DNA from: Cristatella mucedo
Lineage: Eukaryota > Bryozoa > Phylactolaemata > Cristatellidae
Assembly: GCA_009760855.2 (NCBI GenBank)
Contig: WPIO01000038.1
Coordinates: 735,001 to 799,000 of the forward strand
Length of the DNA stretch: 64,000 nt
Direction: 5' to 3'
In this document: positions 11,778 through 23,589 of the stretch, in pieces
Position numbering within the stretch: position 1 is the stretch's first letter
Layout of the letters: each line of letters opens with the position of its first letter
Made by a program: the position numbers and the translations under genes
Notes under the pieces: model-generated
What the model saw: the letters and a program-made list of their open reading frames with translations, nothing else
The model's database searches: none
Told to the model about the DNA's origin: nothing

Positions 11778-13724
11778 GCTTCTGGCATCGGTGAGGTCAT
11801 TAGACATATAGTGACTGCTGGCTCGGTAGATGGGGGAGACAAGGACCGCACTCGCTGATTATCCAATTGATTTTGCAAAAGGAGCCGGCGCTGAGCACAT
11901 ATATTGCCACTATCGTATTCCATTTTGGAGATCAAAATCATTGGTAGGCTTAGTCACGGGACTCGCTTTCCCGAGAACAGAGTCACGTGAACATTTATAA
12001 GTAGCGACATTAGGCAGATTAGTAGCACCTTAGTAGCTGACTTTCTCTGTCGTTTCTTCTCTGATGCCGTCGCTGCTTGGAGTGATTCATATAGCATATC
12101 TCATAGAGAATCTTGCCGATGCTAGAATTCATTAGGCACAGGGAAGGTTTGCTACTCCAATGAAGGCAACTCGAGTAGGCATCAGCTTTGCTTCAATGGA
12201 GCCGTCGAATCACGTATTCGGATTCGTGGGCGATCATTGTGGTAAATCCGGAACGCTCATCTACTGCGTGACAAATCGAGGGCAAAGGCTATTTATTTCT
12301 CTCTCTGCACGTGATCTAGCTGCGACATGAAAATGCTGCTCGCTGGCAGAATATGTACAACAGTTATGTTCAAATGAAGCAACCTCTTAGCGAGTGACGC
12401 TCTTTACAAGAACCGCTCTTCAATGGGCTACTTAATAATGGCCGTCGCACATGCAAGCACGCAGTGGCTGCTGAAATACTGTAGCCCCTCTCGCAAGGTG
12501 CGAGACTTGCACTTAACCTATTGTAAGTTAACAGTGTTTCCATTCAGATCAGTACCATTGCATCGCCGAGACTATACAACCTGCTATTGTACGGCGAGAT
12601 GGGGAGCCTAGTGTTGATTAAACAAAAACACCACATCTGCTTTCTTTTCCAGAACTCTGTAGCTTCATTCACCGATGCAGACGAAGCAGTCGAAAGTGAG
12701 TGAGTGAGAGACAGCCAGCCAGACGGACCGACAGAGAGAAGCAACCAGAAAGGAACAGAGAAGGCAGATATAGGAGAGAGCGCGAGCTAGCAAGCAAGCA
12801 TGTGCAGGCGTGTTCACCGACTAGCATACTCTCTGATCAAGCACGGGCAGCAGCAACCGCATGCGAAAGCTCAAAGCCACGTCCAGCTCTTTAAATCTCA
12901 CCTTGAAAGGCAGAGAGGGAGAAAGAGAGCGAGAAAGAGTATGACAGACTATGAGACAGCTGGGAAGAGAGAGAGAGAGAGAGCGAGAGAGAAAAGACAG
13001 AGAGGAGAGAGAGGGGAAATGAAATTCGAGGGAAAGCTGGCAACTACAATTAGCTAGGAAGCGCCAATCCTGTAGCTACCTATGGCAGCCTTGCCTAGTG
13101 AATATCCGTAGAACACAGCAGTAGCAACAGCAGCAGCACGGATACGTGCTCACCGAGGAGAGAAGACACAGTGCCGCGGCGTCTAGCCCGGGCACTTACT
13201 GTGCCTCCGAGCCCGAGCGCTTGCAGGCACGTCGCTGCTGCCGATGTCGTGCAGTCGAACAAATGATAGCCGACGCTGGTGGGCGCGAGGTGTTAAATCA
13301 TAAAGTGGGCAGTAATTGTATCGATCTAGACGGCGCCCCACTGCCCAGCGCCGAAGCACCACACCCATCCACTGCAAGCGCACAGCCTGGTACTGGCAGC
13401 CGATGACACTGCCATGTCAGCGTCGACCAGCTGCTTAGCGGTACTCAAGAGTACTAGTCTCGGTCAAGGTGAAGGCGCCGCGCCACAGACCTGCAGCCCT
13501 CGGGGCATTCATTGCAAGACAGCACAACCATCGGGTGCCCGTACTATCGGGTGCCTGTACTAATAGCGGCTAGCACCGAGATAGCAGCTGGCTCCGAATG
13601 GTATGTAGTAGGTATGTAGGAGAAGGCTGCTGCAGCCTCAGCCAATGTCCCGCAGGCCATTTCGGTACATTGAACTCCGAGTACTGCTCTGCCTGCTGTC
13701 ACCTCGCGCACCTAGTGGGCATAG
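11778..13724. other. Unassigned apart from GA-rich patches
   Basis: Open frames of 60-86 codons with no recognised family. GC-richer at 13150-13500. Confidence 0.4.
12690..13022. repeat. GA-rich patches
   Basis: GTGAGTGAGTGAGAGAC at 12697 and GA-rich DNA at 12916-13022, separated by unassigned unique-looking sequence. Confidence 0.7.
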
Positions 13725-13895
13725 TCGTGATCATAGCCCAGGAGGTAAGGTGCTCGCTCTTCAGGACCGAGGTCACGTGGGTTAGAATCCTGCAGCTTGG
13801 CGATTCCTTATCGCCAACTTCAAGCAGTGGTTATAGCCGATAAACCAATTCTGCCGTTATATGAATGAGGCTGTTAAATCAGCTACGATTTTTTT
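13725..13895 (+). mobile_element. SINE-1 copy
   Basis: GTGATCATAGCCCAGGAGGT, AAGGTGCTCGCTCTTC, CACGTGGGTTAGAATCCTGC, TTATCGCCAACTTCAAGCAG and GAGGCTGTTAAATCAGCTA. Confidence 0.75.
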
Positions 13896-14383
13896 TATAG
13901 TCGAAAGTGGATGAGCATCGACTGTCAGTAGGAGGACCATGAACTACCGATTAACGCCAGTCCACCACAGTTCTGGCACCGAAGCAGTCGCGTCATGCAT
14001 GGCTGCAGTGAGCACGTATATATTCCGGAATGGAATGCTGTCTCGCCAAAGCCAAGAAGAAGGATGCCGTTGGCCATCTTGAGCATCTTGGGCATCTAGT
14101 ATGCTGAGCTATCTGATGCATTGAACTGCGGCAGCTCCGGTAAACCATTGTGCTCTATTGTTCAAAGCAAAATACGGCTCTCTCGGAAGTATAGGAAGGG
14201 TTTCATGATATCCGACTCGCGAGCTTAGCCAGCTGGGCATCGAGCTGCTAAGATGGCTGCTAAGATGGCAGCGACGACACTTTCTTCCGCGACCGACGGA
14301 TATTGACTGGTTACTGGTGTAGAGGGCAAAGCCATTGTCATTGCCTTGGCGCTCAGAAAAATCGCCCGCCATGAAAGAGGGGA

Positions 14384-15430
14384 AATGTATCTCCGTCAGT
14401 AACTCCACAAAGTCATAAAGACCATGTGGGTGTTACGCAGGAGAGTTTTATATAGCGCACTCACAGCCTAAGCGCCTTTCGGTACGCATTCGGTACCCAA
14501 CAGACTTCGTCTCATGCAACAAAGAGAAAGTGGGAAGCATAGCACAGCTAGGAGAGCAGTTGACGTAGTGAGTAGCATAGAAGTAGCAGTTCAGGACCGC
14601 TGAAAAAGATGTGCCATAGTCGGCAGTTGGAGAGTAGATGTCGTTGCTCAAGAATTGTGGAAGCGAGTTCCACAGTCTAGGACCTGCAGAGCTAAAGCTT
14701 CTGTCGCCAACTGTCTTTAAGCGGAGGAATGGGACAGCTAATTTATTGTCCACACAGGACCTGAGGGCGCGAACAGGCTGAAACTGATGCAGCAGTTCAG
14801 CTAGGTACGAAGGAGCCAAGCCGTGGCGTCATTGTGTCATCCGTGGGCCTTGTAGGTCAGCGTAAGAACTTTGCTCTGTATCCTTTGCTCAACTGGCAAC
14901 CATCCTAGCTCTTTCAGCAGAGGAGACACGTGCTCAAACCGCTGGGACTTGAAGACCAGCCTTGCAGCCATATTCATAGTCCGCTGTAGTGGCATAATAG
15001 CTTTCTTTGGTAGCCCAGCCAAAAGGGAATTACAATAATCAAGCCGAGACAGAACTAAAGAGCTAGTTAAATTTTTTACAAGCCACTGTGGGAGACAGCT
15101 TCTAATCTTGGATAGGGATCGGATGTGATGGCTAGCTGTAGAGGCAGTCTTCTGAATGAAGCTTTTGAAATTGAGGCAGCTGTCGAACACGACACCTAGA
15201 TTACGAGCACGTGGTGAGGGTCGCACAATAGCATCACCTATTAGAAGAGCAAAGCCTTTTAATCCAGCCACACGCTTAGGGTGTCCTATGAGCAGCAGTT
15301 CGGTTTTATCGTCATTTAATTTCAGGAAGTTTTCCGACATCCAGGATCGAATATCGGCAAGGCAAGCATTCAGTTTCTCAGTTGCTGCAGCAGATTCCGA
15401 CGGTTTAAATGACAAATACAGCAGAGTAAG
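14384..15430 (-). mobile_element. LINE-B: second non-LTR retrotransposon family, 3' half
   Basis: Reads on the minus strand from just after the RT catalytic region. A 192-codon stretch (15415-14837) contains NFLKLNDDKTELLLIGHP, NLGVVFDSCLNF, SRLDYCNSLLAGLPKKAI and LGWLPVEQRIQSKVL. A 17-bp insertion at about 14822-14838, compared with the 17408 copy, shifts the frame. A second open stretch (14819-14448) contains APSYLAELLHQFQPVRALRS and FSSAGPRLWNSLPQFL. The 3' end is the conserved noncoding segment beginning near 14448. The motif set is CR1/L2-like but clearly distinct from LINE-A. Confidence 0.85.
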
Positions 15431-16079
15431 CGGCGTGCTGTGGGCCTGACCTGCTGAGGCCGCCTCGTGCTGAAAGTTGCATCACCTCTGGCTTTGCACA
15501 ACTCGGGCTCTGCACAACTCAGGCTCAGAGCAATTCGGGCTAAGCGAATCGCTCTTGCAACATACATGCTACAGCTTTAGGCATCTACAACTAGCCGATG
15601 GCTGGATTAAATTAATGGAGGCCAGTTCTGTCAGGATTTCCACTGCGTCTGACTAGTTCATTGGTCCTTTGCTTAGGCAAGACTGGTGCATGATCATTTA
15701 AAAAAAGCACGTAAACTTGTTAAGCATTCTCTGGAGGGCCGCAGACGGAGGGCATCATTACTGAGGCGCGTCGTATGTCAATACAAGCACCGACGGTGGC
15801 TGCTGCCAGTTCCCCAATCGTGGGTACAGCGAACGCATCGGTGGAGCTGGCTCGTTTTGATTAGCAGCTGCGGAAAGAACTCTTGAACTGTAGAGTTAGA
15901 CTAGATTTCATGTAACTAGTAAATACTCTGGTATCCTGGCAACCGGTGTATGCAGCAGCCCATTAGTCTACGGAAGATTAATATGGTAGGCAGGTACAGC
16001 AGAAATCTAGCCCTGGTAGAAATTGGGTTGCCATGTGCCTCGGAAATATTGCACGAAATAAAGTACAATGTATATACAC

Positions 16080-16080
16080 A

Positions 16081-16115
<35 letters not shown>
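16080..16115. repeat. (TA)n microsatellite
   Basis: About 16 TA units; AT-rich DNA continues to about 16165. Confidence 0.9.
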
Positions 16116-16117
<2 letters not shown>

Positions 16118-16420
16118 GTAATTTATGAATATATATAATTATAAATATACTTAATATATATTTTGTGACAGTATAATGCTTGAGATACTTGACTGCACAC
16201 GTTTAGCTAGCTACCAAATTGCCGAATGCTGAGGCATCTACTTTAATCCAACCGAGGCTGGAAGACAGCCTCAGTTTCGGTGGTACCATTAGGCGACAGG
16301 AGAATTTATTATTTTATCATGACCAACATTTGGGCTCATCCAGCCATGATAGCGCAATCGCACTGCAGGCAGCTGACAGTGAGTGATACTGGAGAAATGC
16401 AATTCGTGCTATGCTAAAGG

Positions 16421-16510
16421 AGATAACAGTAACAACAACAGTGCACTTCATAAAGCGCACTCAGAGAACTCAATCTCTCTCTAGGCGCTTTGAATGTGCT
16501 GCAGAGGAGA
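16421..16510 (-). mobile_element. LINE-A tail fragment
   Basis: Imperfect AAC/AAT repeat, then GCGCACTCAGAGAACTCAAT and CTAGGCGCTTTGAATGTGCT. A weaker possible tail lies at 16683-16760. Confidence 0.65.
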
Positions 16511-17289
16511 TCTAAAAGTATGACCAGAAGCCTGGCCAGCAGTCATTTAGGAAGAGCGGCAAAGAAGAGCGAGCTTGCTGCCTAGCTTGCTGCATAGACG
16601 CCTGTTGGCTCACGAGCCTGAATCCAATAGCCAGATAATCTACACAGTAAGGCAGCTCGTGTAGGAACCGCGGCCGACTAGTAATAATTATAATAATACA
16701 TACGTACAGTACTCACACAGAGAAAACTGAATATCTCTCCCTCTAGGCCTCACTTTCAGGCAAATCAATTACAGGGAGCTAGAGAGACATGTGTTTTCAC
16801 CCCGGCGTGCATGAGCTAAGTCGATGGCCCGATCTTGACACGGGAATGACACCGATGTCGTTCCTTTAACGTCAAAATTATAGTGAGGGTTTCAGAAATG
16901 ATGGCTACTATAATTTCAACGTGCGCTGAACCGGTTAAATTGAATTCAAGTTGTATTGAGTTTGGTAGATCGCGCTTGAAATGTTCCCCCTTTAAATAGT
17001 GAGCTGCTTAACGAGTGAATTGGGATTTGTGCTGTACTGATGAGTACCCAACCAGCAGCGACGTTTCACTTTTGTTTGCATTCAGTTGATTCCGGCTCCG
17101 CTTACTCCACGAAATGTCTTCTAATTCAGCTCTCTAATCTCGACTCGAGGCTCATTAGTTCTAGTTGCCTTCGTCTTTTTGGTTCCAGCGGGTTTTGCTT
17201 TTGTGTACCTGTGCACTAGTCAGTGCATGTTACCAGGCATAGATCTTTCTAACCAGTTTCGCTGAGTGTCTTTATGTTTTCTCTGGCAC

Positions 17290-18062
17290 GGTGGCTTAAG
17301 CGCGATAATCGTTTGCTTTTGCATTCTTGATAACGCCGATGTCACTAAACCTTGGGCGATGGTTATCTTGCTGCGAATTGTAAAGCGACTGGAAAGAGAT
17401 TAAGTTCCCTTTTGGCTGGGCTACCAAAGAAAGCTATTATGACACTACAGCGGACTGTGAATATGGCTGCAAGGCTGGTCTTCAAGTCCCAGCGGTTTGA
17501 GCACGTGTCACCTTTGCTGAAAGAGCTAGGATGGTTGCCGGTTGAGCAAAGGATACAGAGCAAAGTTCTTACGCTGACCCACAAGGCCCGCCACGGCTTG
17601 GCTCCTTCGTACCTAGCTGAACTGCTGCATCAGTTTCAGCCTGTTCGCGCCCTCAGGTCCTGTGTGGACAATAAATTAGCTGTCCCATTCCTCCGCTTAA
17701 AGACAGTTGGCGACAGAAGCTTTAGCTCTGCAGGTCCTAGACTGTGGAACTCACTTCCACAATTCTTACGCAACAACATCTACTCTCCAACTGACGACTA
17801 TGGCACATCTTTTTCAGCGGTCCTGAACTGCTACTTCTATGCTACTCTCTACCTCAACTGCTCTCTTGACTCTGCTATGCTTCCCACTTTCTCTTTGTTG
17901 CGTGAGACGAAGTCTGTTGGCTACCGAATGCGTACCGAGAGCCGCTAAGGCTGTGAGTGTGCTCTACAAAACTCTCCTGCGTAACACCCACATGGTCTTT
18001 ATGACTTTGTGGAGTTACTGACGGAGATACAAGTTCTTTTAGGGCGCTGTGCAAACGCGAGA
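17290..18062 (+). mobile_element. SINE-2-type tail split by LINE-B
   Basis: Left piece TGTAAAGCGACTGGAAAGAG to TTAAGTTC at 17407; right piece AAGTTCTTTTAGGGCGCTG and TGCAAACG after 18030. Joined, they match the shared LINE-A/SINE-2 tail. The tRNA head is too degraded to call. Confidence 0.6.
17408..18030 (+). mobile_element. LINE-B 3' end inserted in a SINE-2-type tail
   Basis: An uninterrupted 198-codon frame (17352-17948, including upstream noncoding codons) covers SLLAGLPKKAIMTLQRT through LPTFSLLRETKSVGYRMRTE. The noncoding 3' end finishes at GACGGAGATAC. It is flanked by AAGTTC at 17402-17407 and 18031-18036. Confidence 0.85.
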
Positions 18063-18211
18063 TTCAAGGTCGAATATTCTGTCGTTTCTCTGCTCCAAAC
18101 GGCTCCAATCAACCAGATCCAATTTGTTGTGGCCATTTTGTGGGTGCCATCTTATCGGCGCGCTAGGTAAAGTAATCGCGCTTCAGAATCCAGCTCATCC
18201 CAGGGATACTT

Positions 18212-19115
18212 ATAATAATAATAATACACTTGATAAAGCCCCCTCAGAGAACTCAATCTTTTTCTGGGCGCTTTACATGCCCTGCAAAGGAAACACGACC
18301 GAGTGGTGAGCAGTATCATGCTTGATAAACAACATAAATAACATGATTAGGTGTGACATGCACAGGGTCAGCATGCATGTGTGGTTAGTGGCAGCATGCA
18401 ACAGTGTCAGCACGCAGAAGCACATAAAGGACGAATCGCGGGGACCCACTGAATGCTGCCATAAATAGGTGCGTTTTTAATTTCTTTTTAAATATGATAA
18501 AGTCAGGGGATGTTCGGACGCAGGTCGGGAGGGAGTTCCAGGCTTTTGGGAGCATACGAACTAAATGCACGGTCTCCACAGAATTTGAGGTTTGTGCGGG
18601 GTATAGGTAAAGTTTCCGAAAAGCGGGTGGTAGCATGCTTAGCCTGGTGGGGGAGTAGATCTGATAAGTAGGCTGAGCCAAAGAATGAAGGGACCTAAAA
18701 GTGAGCGACAAAACCTTGAAGTCGATCAGTTGCTTAACTGAGAGCCAATGCAGGTCGGCGAGAAGTGGTGTGATGTAGCAACTGCAATGCTCAGGACAGA
18801 CAAGCCTAGCTGCACAGTTTTGCACCAGCTGTAATCGCCTGATTGCACATGGCGGTAAGCCAGCAAGCAGTGAGTTACAGAAGTCAAGACGGGATGTATT
18901 TCACAAATGTATGGACCAACTTAGACATGGTAACTCTGTCTAAACAAGCCCGAATTTTAGTAATGCTAAGTAGCGGAAAGGAGGCAGACTCGGCTGTGGA
19001 GCTGATGTAGGCGTCTAACGAAAGGTCACTTCTGAACATGACGACACCTAGATTTCCTGCAGATTCAACACGAGATATGCTGGCAGAGCCAATTTTCAGC
19101 GTTATATCCTAAACG
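18212..19115 (-). mobile_element. LINE-A, 3' half
   Basis: Reads on the minus strand from the RT C-terminus (SASI..VESAGNLGV) through ARLVCPEHCSCYITPLLADL and AWNSLPTCVRTSPD to the hairpin tail and TTA repeat at 18212. A 146-codon open stretch remains at 18385-18825. Confidence 0.82.
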
Positions 19116-20477
19116 GAATGGCTTGCCAGAGTACAGGATCTAGAATCGCTCAACTCTAGCTGACACCCAGGTTGAGGTGTCGCTGAGAGATGAGAGCTGA
19201 TGCCAGCACTATCGGGCCGCAAATGATCAATCGTTCTGTAAGGATGCTCACCGTGCATCCCTTTTAATTTCCTTGGTTTTACTCGCGGCTCCACGGCAGA
19301 ATGGCAGAAGAGGGATAAATGAAAGGAATGAGATGCTTTTCTAGCTTGAGGCGTGCACTATTGTAGACCCATTTGTTGTAACAAAGCTACATGCTTCTGG
19401 AAACTCGGCTTGCACATTTAAAGAGGATCGCATTCCGAGGACGACTCCAATCTTTGGTCAAAGCCGACGGACTCTCATCTCAGTCACCCGCTCTTGCGTT
19501 TGCGTCCGACATGAGGTAATGCTGCTGTGCCCACTGAAAGTTGGTCGAAAGCTGGACAGGCTCACCAGCCGCCACATAAACGAGACTGTTGAAATAGTGA
19601 TTATTATTTTTTTACTTCGCTATTTCACCATTATGCTTTCATTTGGTGGCATGTCCTCTACGATTGCTGAATAGCAACAATGACATTCAATGATTGCTAT
19701 TGGATTATAATCACGGGCCACGTCTGGGCGCCTCGGACAGAAAAAGTGTACAATTACTGGCTGGCAGAAGTGGAAGATCGCTACTGGTTGATACAACTAA
19801 GCCAGAAGGTAGATATCACAACAGGCCCACATAAGTAGGCTGAATAATAACAATAAGTATTTCACTTTTTGATCGCTGCTACTTTCATCGCTTAGCTGGT
19901 CCAGTGGTTAAGGTGCTCGCCCCGATCAAGGCCTGGCGGAAGCCGTGGGCTCGAGCCCAGAGGCATACGTGAAGCGCTTGAATAGAGATTAAGTTCTCTT
20001 GGGGCGCTATACAAATGAATTATTATTATTATTAGCTGCTTCTATTCAACCAAAATCGGAACATGCCAAGACGATTCAGGCCACCGTAGTTATCTTGAAA
20101 AAATATTCGAGAAGCTGCTGAATGATAAATAAACGCCGATTCTAAATGTCCTGCTTCTAGCTCCGTACTAAGACTGTCTTTGATGGATGATTCTGGCCTC
20201 TGTCAAACTTTGTTTGTCAAATGCCTCTCGGGATACTTTGCATGCTAAACCACACTTCATAACCGGGGATCAGACTACCATAATTAGCTATTTTTAGTAT
20301 CGTCAAGTGTGCCTTGCAAGAGACAATTGACGTATTAACTGCAAAGTTTTCATCGGTGAGAAAGGCGTACTCTGCGATATGCTTTGCTATCGCTTTCTCA
20401 CTTAACGCGAAAACGTCACTACTTGCTGGTCTACCGGTGCGAGCAATCAGACGCATATAGTTAGTGTAGAAATCTGC
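19116..20477. other. Unassigned apart from the SINE-2 at 19892
   Basis: No recognisable element or gene. Confidence 0.4.
19892..20035 (+). mobile_element. SINE-2 copy
   Basis: AGCTGGTCCAGTGGTTAAGG, GTGGGCTCGAGCCCAGAGGC, GAAGCGCTTGAATAGAGATT, GGGGCGCTATACAAATGAA and (TTA)n. Confidence 0.84.
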
Positions 20478-20905
20478 AGTTAGGCTTGTCTGTCATGAGC
20501 GTCGCAGTGGCCACATCCCACCCCTACTCACAAACTTGCACTGGCTCCCAATCAAGTAGCGTATCGCCTTCAAGGTTCTGTCACTTTCTTGTAGGCCCCT
20601 TCATTCTGTGGCTCCAGCCTACAAATCAGAAATACTCCCCCACCAGGCCAAAAATTAAAAAACAAAATACTTGCTGATTTGACAGCATTTTTTAAAGTGA
20701 CAAAACAGCTTTTACAGCTATCGCCGCCGCTTGCAGCTTCAATAAAAGATCGCCCACCACGAGATTCGAACCCACGAGCTCGGGACTGAGGATGGTAAAA
20801 GCAGCCGCCTTAGCTAGCGTGCTACACGGCTCAAGCATCGTACCACCAGCTACTCTGACTCACATCATTTAGTTATACCTTGTAAGCACCTCAAAACCCT
20901 TCCAG
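20478..20905 (+). mobile_element. LINE-A fragment split by a minus-strand SINE-1
   Basis: LINE-A sequence up to CACCAGGCCAA at about 20652 resumes at AAGCATCGTACCACCAGC (20833). The two pieces are contiguous in other copies; the 180 bp between holds a SINE-1. Confidence 0.75.
20668..20832 (-). mobile_element. SINE-1 copy inside LINE-A
   Basis: Plus strand: CTGATTTGACAGC, GACAAAACAGCTTTTACAGC, TCGCCGCCGCTTGCAGC, AGATTCGAACCCACGAGCTC and AGCCGCCTTAGCTAGCGTG. Confidence 0.8.
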
Positions 20906-21442
20906 CAAGTAGCTGGATGCGACCCCCATCCTGAGGCCTCTCTGTAGCGAGGCCTCGGGATGGGGCGATGCTGATAGAACAGCCCCCCCACCGTAAGGCT
21001 AAAGAGCTGAGCTGCGGGGGAGGGACTGGGCTACCATCCACCACCACGACCCGCCCGAAGGAGCAGCCGTTTAGCCCGCCGACGCCGAGAGTGCGGCTTT
21101 CAGTGAAGAGGCTTCCTGAGTCTGAGTGGAAGCCAAATGGGTGCGCATCGCAGCATGTCTCCGGGTGGGCGGCTATCACTTTTACGGGGAGCGCCGTTTA
21201 GAGATGCACGCGCGAGTATTTTTTTGTAAATATCTTAAGAGGCTTGCTCAACGGTGCACCTACCGAGCGCTGGCGAGCGATTTCAAGCAATTACAAATGA
21301 AAGAACGACTTTTTTTTCCAAGTCCGGCGAGTCTAAAGAAGTCTAAATTGGGAGCAGTCAGCTGACTGACTGACTCAGCAGCCCGACTTGAGCCGGAGCG
21401 GCAGAAGAGCCGCAGCGGGCAATAAATAGCTGCAACAAATAG
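20906..21442. other. Unassigned
   Basis: Frames of 77-104 codons on both strands at 20865-21365 without recognisable similarity. Confidence 0.4.
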
Positions 21443-21600
21443 CCCCGGGGTCTTAGCCCAGGGGCACGGGACGCTGGCATGTCACGCCGAGGGTCGCGGA
21501 TTCGAGTCCTGCAGCAGGCGATCCTATATTTTTCACTGCAACTTGGGCGGTGGGTAAGCAACCGCTAAGGATCGTTTGCCGCTAGACAAATTTTCAATCA
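21443..21600 (+). mobile_element. SINE-1 copy, diverged
   Basis: GGGTCTTAGCCCAGGGGCAC, GGATTCGAGTCCTGCAGCAG, CGATCCTATATTTTTCACTG and CTAGACAAATTTTCAATCAG. Confidence 0.7.
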
Positions 21601-21699
21601 GCTAACCTTTGCTTTACTTTAGCTGCTTCAAAACTCGAATGCACAGCCTGAATTTGGAGGTTCTGGGTGGCTCGCCCTCGGCTGGTAGTAAAGCTGTCA

Positions 21700-22840
21700 A
21701 GTATTATCGAGCATTCCCGCGCAAGCTCAAGACAGCTCAGACAGATACCATTTACTAAGGAAACGAAGAACCGGGCCGTGATTTGCCACCAAGCTAGCTT
21801 AGGAGCATCTGAAAATGCACAAACGTGGGTCCGCTGTTCTCCTCCGGAAGAGGAAAATGGCTGGGCGAGTCAGGCGGACTCATCATCCTCTCTTCCCAAC
21901 AGTGACCGATAAACCACTGGTCTCAAGGTAAAAAGTACCGTTGATAGCTAGGACGGTGTCCTTGGTAGATACGCGTCGATGATCGGTACTTTAGCAGGAA
22001 GTGGTCGATGTGCCGCTGCAGATTGCTGTACCTGCTGCATATGCCTACTTGATAGTTTGCATGAAGCAATAAGCTATTTCATTGCTCTGTGGGTGATAAG
22101 GTCCCGAAAGGAAGTGTCGGATGCTGCTAGCCTGTTGGAAACTAGCAAAATCATGAGAGATGAACTGCCGTCCATTGTCAGACACAATTACTCTGGGTAG
22201 AACAGATCTGAAAACGTGTGTCCGCAGCGTCAATATTGTGGTGCCAGACGTTGCTTACCTCATGCGGATCACTTCGGGTCACTTCCAGAACGCATCTACC
22301 ACTATTGGGAAATAGTGGTTGTCAAGTGGCCTAGCAAAATCAGTGTGAATACGTTGCCAGGATCCTGCAGGGTCACTCCACTTACACGAGATCGCTGTCG
22401 GTACATGCCTGACTTGGTTGCAATAAGGGCAGCTACGGCACACAGACTCTATGTCACTATCTATGCCCGGTCATCAGACGTAGTTTCTAGCAGTTGTTTC
22501 AATTTCAACTATGCCGAGATGGCCGCCGCTCATGAAAGAGCTGGCCACAGAGGGAATTGGGTATGGCTAGTCTCGTGCCCCGAAAAAGAGACCCATCATA
22601 TATTGCCAGCTCCTGTTTGCCATTGTAGTATGCCAGTGAAAGATTTCTGATGTCATCCTATCCTCATCGCCACTGTTGCGTTTGTGCGAGCATGTGCGAA
22701 AAGCACAGGACGGCTCCGACAGATGCCGTTTCTTAAGGAACAGAGGAATCGGGCCGCGATGGCCATCGAGCTAGCTTAAGAGCATGTGAGAATGCCCAAA
22801 AATGGATCCGCTGTTCTCGGGTGATGGCTGGGCAAGCCAG
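21700..22840 (-). mobile_element. Ty3/gypsy-type LTR retrotransposon remnant with large internal deletion
   Basis: Two diverged direct repeats of about 150-170 bp (about 21700-21870 and 22672-22840) share GCTAGCTTA, GAGCAT, ATCCGCTGTTCTC-like and GACAGAT-like blocks. Between them, on the minus strand, lies the end of pol. It shows a spacer with ELAIYDGSLFRGTRLAIP, a CPYC zinc-finger remnant, IHTDFA (first integrase Asp), VIVSDNGRQF (second Asp) and GPYHPQSNE. Stops and frameshifts are present. gag, protease, RT and RNase H are missing. The plus-strand ATCCTCATCGCCACTG just inside the right repeat resembles the sequence that follows the 5' LTR in some gypsy elements, which supports reading the right repeat as the 5' LTR. 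This is an old, inactive copy. Confidence 0.72.
22045..22233 (-). pseudogene. Integrase catalytic-core fragment of the LTR remnant
   Basis: A 62-codon open stretch with SDNGRQF and YHPQSNE, the classic segment around the second catalytic Asp of Ty3/gypsy integrases. A stop just after QTIK and others upstream mean it is not a gene. The expected Glu region is altered. Confidence 0.8.
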
Positions 22841-22987
22841 TTTGCTTTTCATGACCTCGGTCCCGAGGTCGCGGGTTCAAATCCTGCGGTGTGCGATCCT
22901 TCACCGCCGCTGCAAGCGGTAGTGATAGCCGTAAAGGCTCGTCCGTAGCTATACAAAAGAGGCTGTTTAATCAGCTAGTATTGTTTG
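22819..22987 (+). mobile_element. SINE-1 copy next to an LTR remnant
   Basis: GAGGTCGCGGGTTCAAATCC, CGCCGCTGCAAGCGGTAGTG, ATACAAAAGAGGCTGTTTAA and TCAGCTAGTA. Its 5' end overlaps the boundary of the LTR-like repeat, so the exact start is unclear. Confidence 0.8.
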
Positions 22988-23589
22988 CAGTACCAGGCTC
23001 TCGTCCCAAACTGCGTTGTGACAACTTTTTAGATGAGCTGCAGCGCCCTTCCGCAAGGCGCACCTGCGACGCACGCAGTCAGCCGTCATTTCTAGCCAAG
23101 GCTGGCGCGCGTTGTGCAGCTACCGTACTTTAATGCGGAGTGCTACCGAGTGCCCGCCGGGCGGCGCACCTGCGACGCGTGGCTTCGTACGTCAGTCCCC
23201 GATGGATGTCGCCGAGCCTGGTGGGAAGCTAAAATGGCGTTCCGCGCTATGAAGCTTCCGTGCTCTGAGTCGGACATTCGGATGGATGCGGCTGAAGGCT
23301 TCTAGAAATGACTGGCTGCTGAGATTCGAGAACATTCGTATTTTTACAATCAGACCAGTAGGCTGCTTAACAGAGGCGACCTACCAGTGCTAACCGCTGC
23401 GAGTCGCCAATGTCAGCCATTTCGTTCCCACTCGCTCCGGCCCGGAGCCGCGATGGGGCCTAATGAGCGCGGCGTCTTGTTAATTAGCCACCAAAAGCAC
23501 TCTGCTCAGAGCTCACGACCGCGGCTGCGTGCTGACGACCAATTTTTTCACGCGAATCTATTCAGAATGCTGTTGGCACTGCTAATCGA

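Larger units (their letters stand above)
15431..17289. other. Unassigned apart from a TA repeat and LINE-A tails
   Basis: No coding similarity seen. Small ACTCGGGCTCTGCACAACTC-type duplications lie at about 15496-15545. Confidence 0.4.
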
